Origin: Telmatospirillum sp.
Lineage (GTDB): Bacteria > Pseudomonadota > Alphaproteobacteria > Rhodospirillales > Magnetospirillaceae
DNA length: 46,162 bases
Assembly (NCBI GenBank): GCA_031291415.1
Contig: JARLJB010000025.1
Location: forward strand, 1-46,162
Direction: 5' to 3'
Shown: positions 1 to 9,191 of the stretch, piece after piece
Position numbering within the stretch: the stretch's first letter is position 1
Layout of the letters: each line of letters opens with the position of its first letter
Made by a program: the position numbers and the translations under genes
The notes under the pieces: generated by a model
Told to the model about the DNA's origin: nothing
Databases searched by the model: none
Seen by the model: only the letters and a program-made list of their open reading frames with translations

Positions 1-145
1 CAGCCTCCTCAACGAGCCGACCTCTCATGAATCACATTGCTTCTGCCTTTGGTAGAATCTTTTTACGCCCCATCTTGGGCGAAGGACTCGTCTTACGGGA
101 AAATGGGGCGAGGTATCGGCAATTGAGGACACGCCCTAGGTCGTC

Positions 146-1633
146 TCATGGAAGCGGCCATCCCCCTCCGAGAGCTCTGAAGACGGCGGTGGCGGCCCGC
201 GCCCGATCGGCTTTCGAGCGGACCAGGGCGTCCTTGGCTTCGAGAAGTTGGCGATCGGCGTCCAGCACGTCGATCAGTCCGTTCATGCCGCCGACGTAGG
301 CTTCCTGAGATCGGTCGCGGGCCCGCGTCAGGGCTTGGACCTCAGTGTCCAGCAGGGCGGCTTGCGCTTCCTGCTGGACAAGCGTGGCGAGACCGTTTTC
401 GACATCTTCGGCGGCATGCAAGACGGTCAGCCGGTATTTCGCCAAAGCCTCCTTGGTCGCCGCGTCCGCTTGAGCGACTTCGGCGTCGACTTTGCCAAAA
501 TCGAAAATCCGCCAACGCAGTCCGGCCACCACCGACGGCTGAAACGTCCGGCCCTGTACCAAAGTCGAGACATCGCGGCTCTCGAAGCCCAAAAGCCCGG
601 ACAAGGACAATTTCGGATAATAGTCGGCGACGGCAACGCCAATTCTGGCGGTGGCGGCGGCCAGGGTCCTTTCCGCCGCGATCACGTCGGGACGACGGCG
701 CAACAAATCGACCGGCTGCGAGGAAACCGCGGGAATGCTGCCGATATCGGCCGGCTCGGTCCTTTCGGCGCCGTAGGTTCCCGGCTGGGCGCCCATCAGC
801 ACGTCGAGCCTGTTCATCTGACCTTCCAGCCCGATGCGCAATGGCGGCACGGTTGCGCGGGCCCCGGCCAGCAAAGCCTCGCTCTCCGCAACCTCGCGGT
901 CGTTGGCGATTCCTTTTTCCCGGCGCAACCTGACAAGATCCAGCAGATGACTGTCGGTGGCGATCTGCTCTTGCGCCACGCGTAGCCGAGCCTGATAGCC
1001 TCTGATTTGGAAATAGGCGTCGGCGGCATCGGCGGCGACCGAAACGCGGACGCCCAGATGCGTCGCTTCCGCCGCTTCTGCCTCGGCCTCGGTCGCTTCG
1101 ACGCCGCGGCGCAATCCGCCGGCCAAATCGATTTCCCAGGAGGCATTGGCGCCCACGTCGTAAAGGGCGCCATCGCGGTCGAACCCGGGAAAATGGCGGC
1201 CGAGGGCGCCCATCGGACTTTCCAGCGACTGGCGGGCCGCTTCCGCCTGGCTTGTCGCGTCGATGGTTGGAAACAGTCTGGCGCCGGCCGAACGCGCGCT
1301 GGCGCGCGCCATCGCGACCCGCTCCAATGACGCCTGCAGGTCAAGGTTCTGCGCCAGAACGCGCTGAACGATGCGGGTGAGTTCCGGATCGCTAAAGCCG
1401 GTCCACCACTGGTCGAGCGGCGGCGCCGGTGTGTCGGTCTGGCGGCGGTCGACCGCTTCAGTGTTATGAAACGGCGCCAGTGTCGTGTCCGGCGCCTGGT
1501 AATCCGGGCCAACGGTGCAAGCCGTCAGCATGATCGCAAGGGCGGACAGGGTAACCGGGAACGCTCTGGAAACCTGTCGGCAGCCAGTGGTTTCCCATCT
1601 GGGCTCGACTCTTGTCACGGCCTGAAGTTTCAT
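146..1633 (-). CDS. NodT-family RND/ABC efflux outer-membrane lipoprotein
   Basis: A 495-residue TolC-like outer-membrane factor that would form the exit duct for the pump encoded just upstream. The N-terminal signal ends in a lipobox L-T-A-C with Cys39, followed by TVGPDYQAP, the usual start of mature NodT-family proteins. Two OEP repeats follow, including the hallmark stretch DLLRRRPDVIAAERTLAAA. The start at 1633 is chosen because it puts the lipobox in the right place and has AGGACG upstream. Longer readings run back into ybhR and lack a signal peptide. It lies 50 bp after ybhR and is probably the last gene of that operon. E. coli ybhGFSR has no such gene, so this operon brings its own outer-membrane partner. 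Family is clear; the exported substrate is unknown. Confidence 0.9.
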   Translation of the reverse strand: MKLQAVTRVEPRWETTGCRQVSRAFPVTLSALAIMLTACTVGPDYQAPDTTLAPFHNTEAVDRRQTDTPAPPLDQWWTGFSDPELTRIVQRVLAQNLDLQASLERVAMARASARSAGARLFPTIDATSQAEAARQSLESPMGALGRHFPGFDRDGALYDVGANASWEIDLAGGLRRGVEATEAEAEAAEATHLGVRVSVAADAADAYFQIRGYQARLRVAQEQIATDSHLLDLVRLRREKGIANDREVAESEALLAGARATVPPLRIGLEGQMNRLDVLMGAQPGTYGAERTEPADIGSIPAVSSQPVDLLRRRPDVIAAERTLAAATARIGVAVADYYPKLSLSGLLGFESRDVSTLVQGRTFQPSVVAGLRWRIFDFGKVDAEVAQADAATKEALAKYRLTVLHAAEDVENGLATLVQQEAQAALLDTEVQALTRARDRSQEAYVGGMNGLIDVLDADRQLLEAKDALVRSKADRARAATAVFRALGGGWPLP

Positions 1634-1683
1634 TTTTCGTCCTGAAGTCAGAATGTCCGGTTCGAAAACAGGCAAAGCGGGGG

Positions 1684-2796
1684 CTATTCCAGTCGTCGTC
1701 GAAACAGCCAGGCGGCGGCACTCAGCGTTGCAACGGCAATCAGCGCGAGGGGGATGGTGTTGTCGATGACTTCGCTGAGCGGCAGATCCCGTAAGAACAC
1801 GCCTTTGACAATGACCAGAAAGTAACGCAACGGGTCGATCAACGTTATTGGCTGCAGCCAATGGGGCATGTTGTCGATGGGGGTGGCAAAGCCGGATAGA
1901 AGAATGATCGGCACCATGAGCAGGAAGGCGCCGAGAATGGCCTGCTGTTGCGTCATCGACATCGCTGAAATGAACAGACCCAAACCAACAACGGCAGCCA
2001 GATAAAATACGGCGCTGCCATAAAGAATTGGCAGCGAGCCCCTGAAAGGGATCTCGAAGAAAAAGACGGCAACCGCGATGAACAGACTGATCTGAAGCAG
2101 TCCGATGATCATCGGGGGCGTCATCTTGCCGATGAGGATCTCATGGGTGCGCAAGGGCGAGACCATCAACTGGTCGAAGGTTCCGGATTCCCGCTCGCGC
2201 GCGATGGACAGCGCTGTGACGACCAGTCCGATCAGCAATGCGATGATGCCGACCAGACCGGGCACCATCGACCATTGCGACAACAGATTCGGGTTGAACC
2301 AGTTGCGCGGCACGACGGTTACCGCTGTGGACGCCGACCGTTTGCCGGCCGGCGTGTCGTCCGCCAGATCCGTGACAATTCGGCTGAGATAGCCGGCCAC
2401 GATTTGCGAGGCGTTCGAGCGGCGTCCGTCCAGGATGATCTGCACGTCGGCAGGCCGCCCCGACTCGATATCGCGGGAGAAGGTTGGACCGATTTCGACG
2501 GCGGCGATGACCCGCTGGTTGTCGATCTCGGCGCGGATGGCCGCCGGATTCTGGGCAAACCGGATGGTGCTGATGGTTGGTGCGCCGTCGATGCGACGGA
2601 CGAGTTCCTGTCCCCATTGGCCGCGATCATGATTGAGGACCATGACGTCGGCGTTCTTCACGTCGAGAGTCGTCGCATAGGAAAAGACGAGAAGCTGCAC
2701 GACGGGGGGCACAATCAGAATGGCCCGGCTTTTGGGATCGCGCAGTACGGCCAGCATTTCCTTGACGATGAGAGCCTTGAGGCGGGTCCACCACAT
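1684..2796 (-). CDS. ybhR: ABC-2 type multidrug permease, YbhR-like
   Basis: A 370-residue inner-membrane permease of the ABC-2 class, matching E. coli YbhR closely by eye. It has an N-terminal membrane helix (KSRAILIVPPVVQLLVFSYATTL), a large periplasmic segment with LDGRRSNASQI, then five C-terminal helices with the conserved REREsGTFDQLMVSPL loop. It ends in a basic tail (RRRLE). It pairs with the neighbouring YbhS-like permease and the twin-ATPase YbhF-like protein to form the exporter. Its start lies 1 bp beyond the end of ybhS, so the two are translationally coupled. Assignment as R rather than S rests on gene order and residue similarity; a generic drug or ion exporter is the alternative description. 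Confidence 0.9.
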   Translation of the reverse strand: MWWTRLKALIVKEMLAVLRDPKSRAILIVPPVVQLLVFSYATTLDVKNADVMVLNHDRGQWGQELVRRIDGAPTISTIRFAQNPAAIRAEIDNQRVIAAVEIGPTFSRDIESGRPADVQIILDGRRSNASQIVAGYLSRIVTDLADDTPAGKRSASTAVTVVPRNWFNPNLLSQWSMVPGLVGIIALLIGLVVTALSIARERESGTFDQLMVSPLRTHEILIGKMTPPMIIGLLQISLFIAVAVFFFEIPFRGSLPILYGSAVFYLAAVVGLGLFISAMSMTQQQAILGAFLLMVPIILLSGFATPIDNMPHWLQPITLIDPLRYFLVIVKGVFLRDLPLSEVIDNTIPLALIAVATLSAAAWLFRRRLE

Positions 2797-2797
2797 C

Positions 2798-3958
2798 TCA
2801 GCCGATCCTTTTTCGTGTATTGCGGACGGCGATCAGGAAAAAGACGGCGCCGATGACGAGCGTGGCGCCGATGTTGCGCAGGAACATCGGCCAGATGTCG
2901 CCATCGAGAAACACCGTCTGCAGGCTGGGGATCAGGTAACGCGACGCCACGATCAGCGTCAGGCCCTGAATGACCCGCGGCATCGAGCCGATTTCGAAAA
3001 TGAAACCGGACAGGATGAAAGCCGGCAGGAAGGCCGAGATGAGAGCCAGTTGCGAGGCGAGGAACTGGTTCTTGGTAATGGCCGAGATCAGCAAGCCTTG
3101 TCCGAGCGCCGGAACGAGAAATGTCGCCGACAGCAGGTAAAGAGCGAGCACCGATCCCCTGAATGGCACTCCGAACAGGAATACCGCCAACAGGACGCAT
3201 AAGGTCATGGACGCCAGGCCGAGGACGAAATAGGGCAGAATTTTTCCAAGAAGGAGTTCCGCTGCCGTCACCGGCGTCGCCATGATCGCCTCCATGGTTC
3301 CCCGTTCCCACTCCCGGGCGATCACCAGCGAGGTCAGCAAGGTTCCGACAAGAGTCATGACGATCACGATGGATCCTGGAACCAGGAAGTTCCGGCTGGC
3401 CAGTTCCGGGTTGAACCAGAAGCGTTGTCCGATCGTGATGGCGGGCGGGCGGGCTTTTGCTTCCGTCGCGTTCATGCCCCGCCACGTCGCGACGACGCCC
3501 TGGGCGTAATTTTGCACGAAGTTCGCCGTATTGGGGTCGGACCCGTCGACGATCACCTGAATCCGGGGGTGGGTTCCTGCCGCGATGTCCGCGGCGAAAG
3601 TCGATGGAACCACCACGATGCCCTTGATCCGTCCGAGAATGAGATCGTCCTCGAACTGCCGCCGATCGCGGCCCTGGATCACGTCGAAGTAGGGGGATGC
3701 CTGAAAACTGGCGGCAAGATCCTGGGCGAGCGGTGTCGAACTTTCGACGACCAGCCCGATCCGCGTGTGGGTGGCGTCGAGCGAAACGCCATAACCGAAA
3801 AGAAAGAGCAGGATCGTCGGCAAAACAAAGGCGATCAAAATGCTGCTGGGGTCGCGGACGATTTGAAATGTCTCTTTGCGAACCAGCGCCGCGAACCGCC
3901 GTAACCGCTGGGAAGCACCGACAGTTCCGGTAGCGGTGGATGGATTGGTCTTATTCAT
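2798..3958 (-). CDS. ybhS: ABC-2 type multidrug permease, YbhS-like
   Basis: A 386-residue ABC-2 permease and the second membrane subunit of the pump. A cytosolic N-terminus leads into a helix (SSILIAFVLPTILLFLFGYGVS), then a long periplasmic domain containing VDGSDPNTANF. The C-terminal membrane bundle carries the family loop AREWERGTMEAIMATPVTAAELLLGK. Its first codons overlap the last codons of ybhF by 4 bp (ATGA type), indicating coupled translation in a single operon. In E. coli the matching proteins export cephalosporins and chloramphenicol or Na+/Li+; which of these applies here is not visible. Confidence 0.9.
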   Translation of the reverse strand: MNKTNPSTATGTVGASQRLRRFAALVRKETFQIVRDPSSILIAFVLPTILLFLFGYGVSLDATHTRIGLVVESSTPLAQDLAASFQASPYFDVIQGRDRRQFEDDLILGRIKGIVVVPSTFAADIAAGTHPRIQVIVDGSDPNTANFVQNYAQGVVATWRGMNATEAKARPPAITIGQRFWFNPELASRNFLVPGSIVIVMTLVGTLLTSLVIAREWERGTMEAIMATPVTAAELLLGKILPYFVLGLASMTLCVLLAVFLFGVPFRGSVLALYLLSATFLVPALGQGLLISAITKNQFLASQLALISAFLPAFILSGFIFEIGSMPRVIQGLTLIVASRYLIPSLQTVFLDGDIWPMFLRNIGATLVIGAVFFLIAVRNTRKRIG

Positions 3959-5721
3959 GCCGCGCTCTTTTCGTCGAATTTCCCGATCAGCGCGACGAAG
4001 GTGTCTTCCATCGTCGGATCGGGATGTGCGGCCGTCGCGATGCTGGCTTTCAGCGAGTCGGGCGATCCCAAGGCGATCGAACGGCCGCGATAGATCAGCG
4101 AGATGCGGTCGCAGTATTCGGCCTCGTCCATGAAATGGGTGGTCACCAGAACGGTGATGCCCTTTTCGACCAGGGCGTTGATATGGGTCCAGAATTCCCG
4201 CCGGGTGATCGGATCGACGCCCGAGGTCGGTTCGTCGAGAAACAGGGCATCGGGACCGTGAATGACGGCGCAGGCCAGGGCAAGGCGCTGCTTGAGGCCA
4301 AGAGGCAAATCCTTCGCCGACATTCCCCGGTAGGTTTTGAAATCGAAGATGTCGCTGAGAAGCGCGATTCTCTCGCGCTTCAGGGGATTCTTGAGGCCAT
4401 AGGCGCCGGCGAAAAAGTCCAAATTCTGGTCGACGCTGAGATCGCCATAGAGCGAGAATTTTTGCGCCATGTAGCCAAGGCGGTTACGTGCTTCGGCGGT
4501 GTCGCGGCGCAGGTCGAAGCCGGCGACACGGCCTTCGCCCGCCGTTGGTTTCAAAAGGCCGCACAACATCTTGAAAGTGGTCGATTTGCCGGCGCCGTTC
4601 GGTCCAAGAAGTCCGAAGATCTGCCCGCGCGGAATATCGAATGTGATGTTGTCGGCCGCCGTGAAGTCGCCGAATCGCTTGGTCAGGCCGTGCGCTTCGA
4701 TGACGGGGCGCTGATCGCTGATGTCCAGCCGGGCGGTTGTCTCGGCCAAGGCCGATCGGCCACCCGGCCCACCGCCCAGCATATCGACAAAAGCGTCTTC
4801 GAAACGTGGTGCCGCCGGGACGACGGAGACTTTCCCCTCGGCGATGCCGCGCGTCGCATTTTCGATCGAGGCGTTGGCAGCCATGACGAGACGGACCGCT
4901 TCGCCTTGCAGCACGCCGTCGACGACTCCATCGCGATCGAGCATTTCGGCGAGAATTGGGCGACGACGGCCGGTGATCCCGGTCATTTTGAAGACCCGGT
5001 CGGCGACACGACCGGTCAAGTCGGCCGGTTGTCCCGAAAACAGCAGTTTTCCCTCGTTGAGCAGGAAGACGCGGTCGCAGGCTTCGGCCTCGTCGAGATA
5101 GGCCGTCGACCACAGAACTCCGGTACCTTCGGCCGTCAGAGTCTTGACCATCGCCCAGAGATCGCGCCGCGAGATCGGATCGACGCCGACGCCCGGCTCA
5201 TCGAGGAGGAGCAGGCGCGGCTTACGGATCAGCGCGCAGGCCAGTCCCAGCTTTTGCTTCATGCCGCCCGACAGCCTGCCGGCCAGGCGGTCGGTAAATC
5301 TCTTGAGATCGGTGAAGGCCAGCAATTCCTGGAAAACGGCGGGGCGCTCCGCTGGCGGAAGTCCCCGGAGATCGGCGTAGAGATCGAGATTTTCCTGAAC
5401 GGACAGATCTTCGTAGAGACCGAACCGTTGCGGCATGTAACCGATCTCGGGGTGAATCCGGGCGGCATCGCGACGGGTGTCGAACCCGAACACCTCGATC
5501 CTGCCGCTGTCGGGGAGCATGAGGCCGGTCATCAGGCGGATCAGCGTTGTCTTGCCGGCTCCGTCTGGTCCGACCAGGCCGGTGATTTCGCCGCCATCGA
5601 TCGTGCCGGAGATGCCTTCGAGAGCCGGGCGGCCTTTCCCGAACCGCTTGCCGACGTCCAGGAAGCGAACGAGTTCGTCGGGATCCTGTCTGGTGCCCGG
5701 GCTCCCGTTCGGACAGGTCAT
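3955..5721 (-). CDS. ybhF: Duplicated ABC transporter ATPase, YbhF-like
   Basis: A 588-residue protein with two ABC ATPase domains in one chain, the right length for YbhF (about 578). Domain 1 has Walker [10 protein letters not shown] (residues 51-59), signature LSGGMKQ (about 150) and Walker B LLLLDEP (about 170). Domain 2 has Walker [10 protein letters not shown] (about 373), a degenerate signature LPLGLKQ and Walker [13 protein letters not shown]. The Asp in the first Walker A and the odd second signature also occur in YbhF proteins as I recall them, so they look like family traits, not damage. It overlaps both neighbours by 4 bp. It would power export through the YbhS/YbhR pair. A very long open frame exists on the opposite strand but has no recognisable protein in it. 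Confidence 0.93.
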   Translation of the reverse strand: MTCPNGSPGTRQDPDELVRFLDVGKRFGKGRPALEGISGTIDGGEITGLVGPDGAGKTTLIRLMTGLMLPDSGRIEVFGFDTRRDAARIHPEIGYMPQRFGLYEDLSVQENLDLYADLRGLPPAERPAVFQELLAFTDLKRFTDRLAGRLSGGMKQKLGLACALIRKPRLLLLDEPGVGVDPISRRDLWAMVKTLTAEGTGVLWSTAYLDEAEACDRVFLLNEGKLLFSGQPADLTGRVADRVFKMTGITGRRRPILAEMLDRDGVVDGVLQGEAVRLVMAANASIENATRGIAEGKVSVVPAAPRFEDAFVDMLGGGPGGRSALAETTARLDISDQRPVIEAHGLTKRFGDFTAADNITFDIPRGQIFGLLGPNGAGKSTTFKMLCGLLKPTAGEGRVAGFDLRRDTAEARNRLGYMAQKFSLYGDLSVDQNLDFFAGAYGLKNPLKRERIALLSDIFDFKTYRGMSAKDLPLGLKQRLALACAVIHGPDALFLDEPTSGVDPITRREFWTHINALVEKGITVLVTTHFMDEAEYCDRISLIYRGRSIALGSPDSLKASIATAAHPDPTMEDTFVALIGKFDEKSAA

Positions 5722-6743
5722 TTGGCGTCCCCCGCCGATGTGGTCGTGCGAGGCACGTGCACAGTGACCGGCATTCCTTGACGCAATCCGGGGTCGGCGT
5801 GATCGACGACGATACGGAGCCTGTAAACAAGATCCGTGCGGAGTTCCGGCGTCTCGACCGACTTCGGCGTGAATTCAGAGACGGGCGAAACGAAGCCGAT
5901 GGTTCCTTGATAGGGGTGAGCCGGCGTGCCGTCGCTTGTCAGCGTCACGGTCATCCCGGGATGAATCCGTCCGAGGTCGGTTTCGGGAACATAGGAGCGG
6001 ACCCAGACCGGCTGGTCGAGCGACAGGACGTAGACGATATCACTGGTCGACACGATGGCGCCCGGTTCGCGAACGCGCGACAGAATGGTTCCGTCGGCCG
6101 GGGCGCGGATCTCGGTATCCTGAAGCGACGTTCTGGCCGCCGAAAGACTGGCTTCCGCTGCCGAAAGGCTGGCCCGGGCGGCCTCGATATCTTCTGCCCT
6201 GTTCCCCTCCTCAAGCAGACGCAAGGCTTCTCGCGCCGCGCTTTCGCGGGCAACCGCCATGTCCTTCGCGGCGGTTGCCTGATCGAAAATGCTCTGCGAA
6301 ACGGCACCGCTCGGCAACAGGTTGCGCGCTTTTTCAAAGTCCTTGCGGGCGTTCACCAGATTGGCCTGCTGTTCGGCGTAGACGGCCCTGGCCTGGGCGA
6401 TCTCCGCCACCCGCGGGCCGGCAACGAGTTTGTCGCGGGTCGCCTTGCGTTCGCGAAGCTGCGCTTCCGCCGAATGCAGCGTATCCTGGTAAGGTTGCGG
6501 ATCCAGGCGTGCCAGAACCATGCCGGCCTCTATGGTATCGCCCTCGTCAACCAGTGCTTCGGCGATGCGTCCACCAACGCGGAAACCAAGCTGCACCTGG
6601 CGGATGTCGACGTTGCCATAAAGTGTCAAGGGGGCGTCCCGCTTGCCGCTCCATCCCATGCGGGCCGGAATGTCGAATCCGGTGGCGGCCAGGGCGACCG
6701 CGACCAGCAACAGAACGCCGGCGAGGGCGAGTTTCTTTTTCAT
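5718..6743 (-). CDS. ybhG: HlyD-family periplasmic adaptor, YbhG-like
   Basis: A 341-residue membrane-fusion protein linking the inner-membrane pump to the outer-membrane factor. One N-terminal anchor helix is followed by the YbhG landmarks: [20 protein letters not shown], a lipoyl half-motif ending in [12 protein letters not shown], a long coiled-coil hairpin (about residues 85-205), the second lipoyl half ([15 protein letters not shown]), and a C-terminal beta-barrel with [20 protein letters not shown]. It overlaps cecR and ybhF by 4 bp each. The adaptor plus a dedicated NodT protein in the operon suggests a complete three-part envelope-spanning exporter. Confidence 0.92.
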   Translation of the reverse strand: MKKKLALAGVLLLVAVALAATGFDIPARMGWSGKRDAPLTLYGNVDIRQVQLGFRVGGRIAEALVDEGDTIEAGMVLARLDPQPYQDTLHSAEAQLRERKATRDKLVAGPRVAEIAQARAVYAEQQANLVNARKDFEKARNLLPSGAVSQSIFDQATAAKDMAVARESAAREALRLLEEGNRAEDIEAARASLSAAEASLSAARTSLQDTEIRAPADGTILSRVREPGAIVSTSDIVYVLSLDQPVWVRSYVPETDLGRIHPGMTVTLTSDGTPAHPYQGTIGFVSPVSEFTPKSVETPELRTDLVYRLRIVVDHADPGLRQGMPVTVHVPRTTTSAGDAK

Positions 6744-7429
6744 TTGGTGGTGTCCTCCGGTCTGATCGAGGCAACCAATTCGGCGGCGAGGGATCTGATG
6801 GCGCCGGTTTCATGGGGACCAAGCTCGGGCTTGTCGAGAACCGCCAGCACCGCCGCGTGGGCTACCCGGAACACCATGACGCTGCCCACTAACGCCATCG
6901 ACCGCAGGCGGACATGCTCCGAGGTTGGGGCTTCGCCAAGAAGGACAGCGAGCAATTGCGCGAAAACATCGAACAACGGTCTCATCATGTGACTGAAAAG
7001 GATGTCGAAGGCGTCCGTGGGGGCTGCCTGTTCGCGCAGGATGAACCGCGCCCATGGCTCCGATTGCCGGCTGGTGAAAAGCTCGACCATGGTCTGCAGA
7101 AGTTCCGTCAGCAGACCTCGTGCTTCCGACGCGTCGATTGCGATCCCTCGGGCCTGGGCCTCAAGAAGCCGCGTGCGGACACGGTCCCTGGTCGACGACA
7201 CATAGTTCGAAATGGCGTTCGCGACATAGTCCGCCGCCGCCCGGTAAAGCCCTTCCTTGCCGCCGAAATAGTAGGGAATGGCCTGCAAATTGACGCCGGC
7301 GGCTTCGGCCAACTGTCTCGTCGAGGCGCCATCGAAACCCCGCTGGCCGAATGTATCGACGGCGGCTGCCAGAAGTTTCTCTCGCGTCATGTCACCATGA
7401 TCCCCACGCGGGGTCGGAATGCGCGGCAT
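6740..7429 (-). CDS. cecR: TetR-family repressor of the ybh operon, CecR-like
   Basis: A 229-residue TetR-type regulator. The N-terminal helix-turn-helix reads [29 protein letters not shown], and the C-terminal half fits the CecR/YbiH ligand-binding domain (FISREQ-like motif here as [14 protein letters not shown]). It heads the operon, as cecR does in E. coli. The start at 7429 is supported by AAGGAA about 10 nt upstream; an in-frame ATG at residue 14 is the alternative. A perfect inverted repeat at 7462-7502 lies just upstream and contains a promoter, so self-repression of the whole operon with relief by a pump substrate is the natural reading (inference). Confidence 0.9.
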   Translation of the reverse strand: MPRIPTPRGDHGDMTREKLLAAAVDTFGQRGFDGASTRQLAEAAGVNLQAIPYYFGGKEGLYRAAADYVANAISNYVSSTRDRVRTRLLEAQARGIAIDASEARGLLTELLQTMVELFTSRQSEPWARFILREQAAPTDAFDILFSHMMRPLFDVFAQLLAVLLGEAPTSEHVRLRSMALVGSVMVFRVAHAAVLAVLDKPELGPHETGAIRSLAAELVASIRPEDTTK

Positions 7430-7459
7430 CGTTCAAGTTCCTTGGCTGATAACGCGAGA

Positions 7460-7502
7460 ACATTAATTCATTCGACCAATTCAGTCAATCGAATGAATTA
7501 AT
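7460..7502 (-). promoter_or_regulatory. cecR-ybh operon promoter inside a perfect palindromic operator
   Basis: Two 14-bp arms (7462-7475 and 7489-7502, minus-strand ATTAATTCATTCGA and its exact complement) are separated by 13 bp. Read on the minus strand, a -35 box TTGACT (7483-7488) and a -10 box TAATGT (7460-7465) are spaced by exactly 17 bp. The operator therefore overlaps both promoter elements. The position, about 30-70 bp before the cecR start, is typical for TetR-type autorepression. The boxes and repeat are seen directly; binding by CecR is inferred. Confidence 0.75.
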
Positions 7503-7559
7503 CATGCCGAAACGATCGGGTGACGCCCGTTGAGGAGTCCCCTCTGCCCCCCGGCCACG

Positions 7560-7753
7560 AGGGCCTGTCGTCAGTTACCTCAAAGGTTCGTCTGCGGGTA
7601 TTTTGTCGTCGTCATCCCGCGAAAGCGGAGATCCATGGTTGGAAAGAACGATGGCTTTGCGACCAAAAATAGTTGCGGTTGAGGCATGGATTCCCGCTTG
7701 CGTGGGAATGACCGGACAATGTGACGGAAAAACCGTAACTGACGACACACCCT
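7560..7753. repeat. MITE-like element with terminal inverted repeats and a nested hairpin
   Basis: The ends 7560-7578 and 7735-7753 are inverted copies matching at 17 of 19 bases, 13 of them contiguous (TGTCGTCAGTTAC). Inside sits a second inverted pair, 7611-7637 and 7685-7712, built on the gtcat(t)cccgc...gcggga..tccatg theme common as a dispersed palindrome in proteobacterial genomes. No open frame of note lies inside. The outer ends resemble IS5-family termini (AGGGTGTGTCGTCA type), suggesting mobilisation in trans. The right end covers the stop codon of tag. I see no target-site duplication. Confidence 0.65.
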
Positions 7754-8321
7754 AGCCGACTTGATCGCGTCGAAAGCAGTCGATGGAATGATCATTGACG
7801 ATGCCGACGGCTTGCATCCAGGCATAGACGATGGTCGGGCCGACGAACTTGAAGCCCCGCCGCTTCAGCTCCTTCGATATGCGTTCGGATAGTGGAGTGG
7901 TGATGATCCGGCTTTTGCCATCGCTTTTCAGGGGCCTGCCGTCGGTGAATGACCAGCAGAAGGTGCCAAAATCCTCCCCACGCTCCGCCATGTCGCAGTA
8001 GATCCTGGCGCCACCGATCGTCGCGGCGATCTTGGCGCGGGACCGGATGATGCCGGGATTGTCGAGCAGGCGGCGAATGTCGTTCTCGTCGAAACGGGCG
8101 ATCAGGGCCGGATCGAAACCGGAGAAGGCCTGGCGGAATGCGTCCCGCTTGCGCAGCACGGTGATCCAGGCGAGTCCCGCCTGGAAGCCGTCCAGCATCA
8201 GTTTTTCCCAAAGGGCGCGCGAGTCGCGTTCGGGAACCCCCCATTCCTCGTCATGATACGCCCGCATCAGCGGATCGGTGTCTGCCCAACTGCAACGGTG
8301 GCCCGTCTGACTATCGATCAT
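7752..8321 (-). CDS. tag: DNA-3-methyladenine glycosylase I
   Basis: A 189-residue base-excision repair enzyme that removes 3-methyladenine from alkylated DNA. The zinc-snap ligands of the family are all present with correct spacing: Cys10 and His23 near the N-terminus, and His178 and Cys182 near the C-terminus (NDHSIDCF). The conserved YHDEEWGVP, ITVLRKRDAFRQAF and GFKFVGPTIVYAWMQAVGIVNDH motifs are readable. Length fits E. coli Tag (187). The stop codon lies within the terminal repeat of the neighbouring MITE-like element, but the protein looks full length. Confidence 0.95.
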   Translation of the reverse strand: MIDSQTGHRCSWADTDPLMRAYHDEEWGVPERDSRALWEKLMLDGFQAGLAWITVLRKRDAFRQAFSGFDPALIARFDENDIRRLLDNPGIIRSRAKIAATIGGARIYCDMAERGEDFGTFCWSFTDGRPLKSDGKSRIITTPLSERISKELKRRGFKFVGPTIVYAWMQAVGIVNDHSIDCFRRDQVG

Positions 8322-8397
8322 GCTTGGTTATCCTTGTCTTCCCAGGCTCCTGATGCGCCCAAGCTTATCCTTGTTCACGGGCGGTGCCACGCGTGCT

Positions 8398-8679
8398 CTA
8401 TTTTGCCAGCTTGATCAGGTTGTCATACTGGCTGCAGACCTTGTCCCAGTCGACCGCACCGCCTGATGACAATTTTCCCTGATAGGATTGCATGACCGGC
8501 TGCATCCTGGCCATAAGCGCCTGCGCCCCCACTGGATCCAGGGTCATCCTGGTCCGCACAAGCTGGCTCAACTCGGTCTCTTTGACGGTGGCCTCCTGCG
8601 GAGCGCAGGCGTAAGCAGGTCCCGGCAACACGGAGCAAGCGGCGAGGATGCCAACAATAGTGATTTCGCGAATATTCAT
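8398..8679 (-). CDS. Small exported hypothetical protein
   Basis: A 93-residue protein I do not recognise. The N-terminus (MNIREITIVGILAACSVLPGPAYACAP) is an export signal that can be read two ways: a lipobox L-A-A-C at residues 12-15, or signal peptidase I cleavage after AYA with a mature protein starting CAP. The mature part is short and helical with two cysteines (one after the signal, one in DKVCSQYDNLIKLAK). The start at 8679 is chosen for GGGGAGAG seven bases upstream; an ATG eight codons earlier precedes that site. It stands alone between tag and a long intergenic gap. Confidence 0.7.
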   Translation of the reverse strand: MNIREITIVGILAACSVLPGPAYACAPQEATVKETELSQLVRTRMTLDPVGAQALMARMQPVMQSYQGKLSSGGAVDWDKVCSQYDNLIKLAK

Positions 8680-9191
8680 TTTGAAACTCTCCCCAGTGTT
8701 CAATCACCGATTCATCCGGCGGCGGATGACAATAACGGCCAATCACGCCGCATGGTGATCAGCCGGGCAGCGTGGAACAGCGGGTGAAATAAGCACCATT
8801 GGGAAAATCAGTCCATATAAATACATAACTATATTATTCCTGTGATGAAAATGTATCTGAAATATCACAGATATATTACTTAACATTGAATAATGTAACA
8901 AAAATATTGCGAGATACAGAACAGCTTCCAGCTTAATTTCTGAAAAACTATGGAGGCAACACGTTCCTGGTGTGCGGCTCTCGGGGGGGGGGTGCTCTGC
9001 CAGCCACGCCGCGAGCCGCAGCGTTCCGTCAGGCGCCATCTTCGAGGATCCAGCTCTATTTCGCTCATAAGTTTACGCGGCCTTTTTTGTCCCCTGGTCC
9101 TCATCGGAGTTTGATTTTCCGGTCGGAAGAGACATATCTCGTCAGACGGGGCCACAACCGTGAATATCATCCAATGACACTGCGGAGATGA
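8680..9191. other. Long intergenic region with AT-rich island and G10 tract
   Basis: No convincing gene on either strand. 8787-8960 is strongly AT-rich in a GC-rich genome, with small dyads such as CTGTGAT...ATCACAG (about 8838-8869) and ACATT-gaat-AATGT. At 8983-8992 there is a run of ten G residues enclosed by inverted 8-mers TGCGGCTC (8973-8980) and GAGCCGCA (9013-9020). The region is the upstream sequence of tamA and presumably holds its promoter, but I cannot name a clear -35/-10 pair. Confidence 0.5.

Noticed and set aside
1-145. A terminator for the NodT gene built on CGCCCCAT/ATGGGGCG (about 66-111)
   Set aside because: The arms are far apart, the loop is about 30 nt and no T tract follows in the minus direction.
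3940-5781. A 613-codon plus-strand open frame
   Set aside because: It lies exactly opposite the ybhF ATPase gene, has no recognisable motif and a composition expected from the complement of a GC-rich gene.
7580-7825. An 81-codon minus-strand frame
   Set aside because: It crosses the MITE-like repeat and the end of tag; its content (SFPRKRESM...) is the well-known translation of the dispersed palindrome.
8743-9170. Two short minus-strand frames and one plus-strand frame in the gap before tamA
   Set aside because: No ribosome site, no family motif, and they cross the G10 tract and the AT-rich island.
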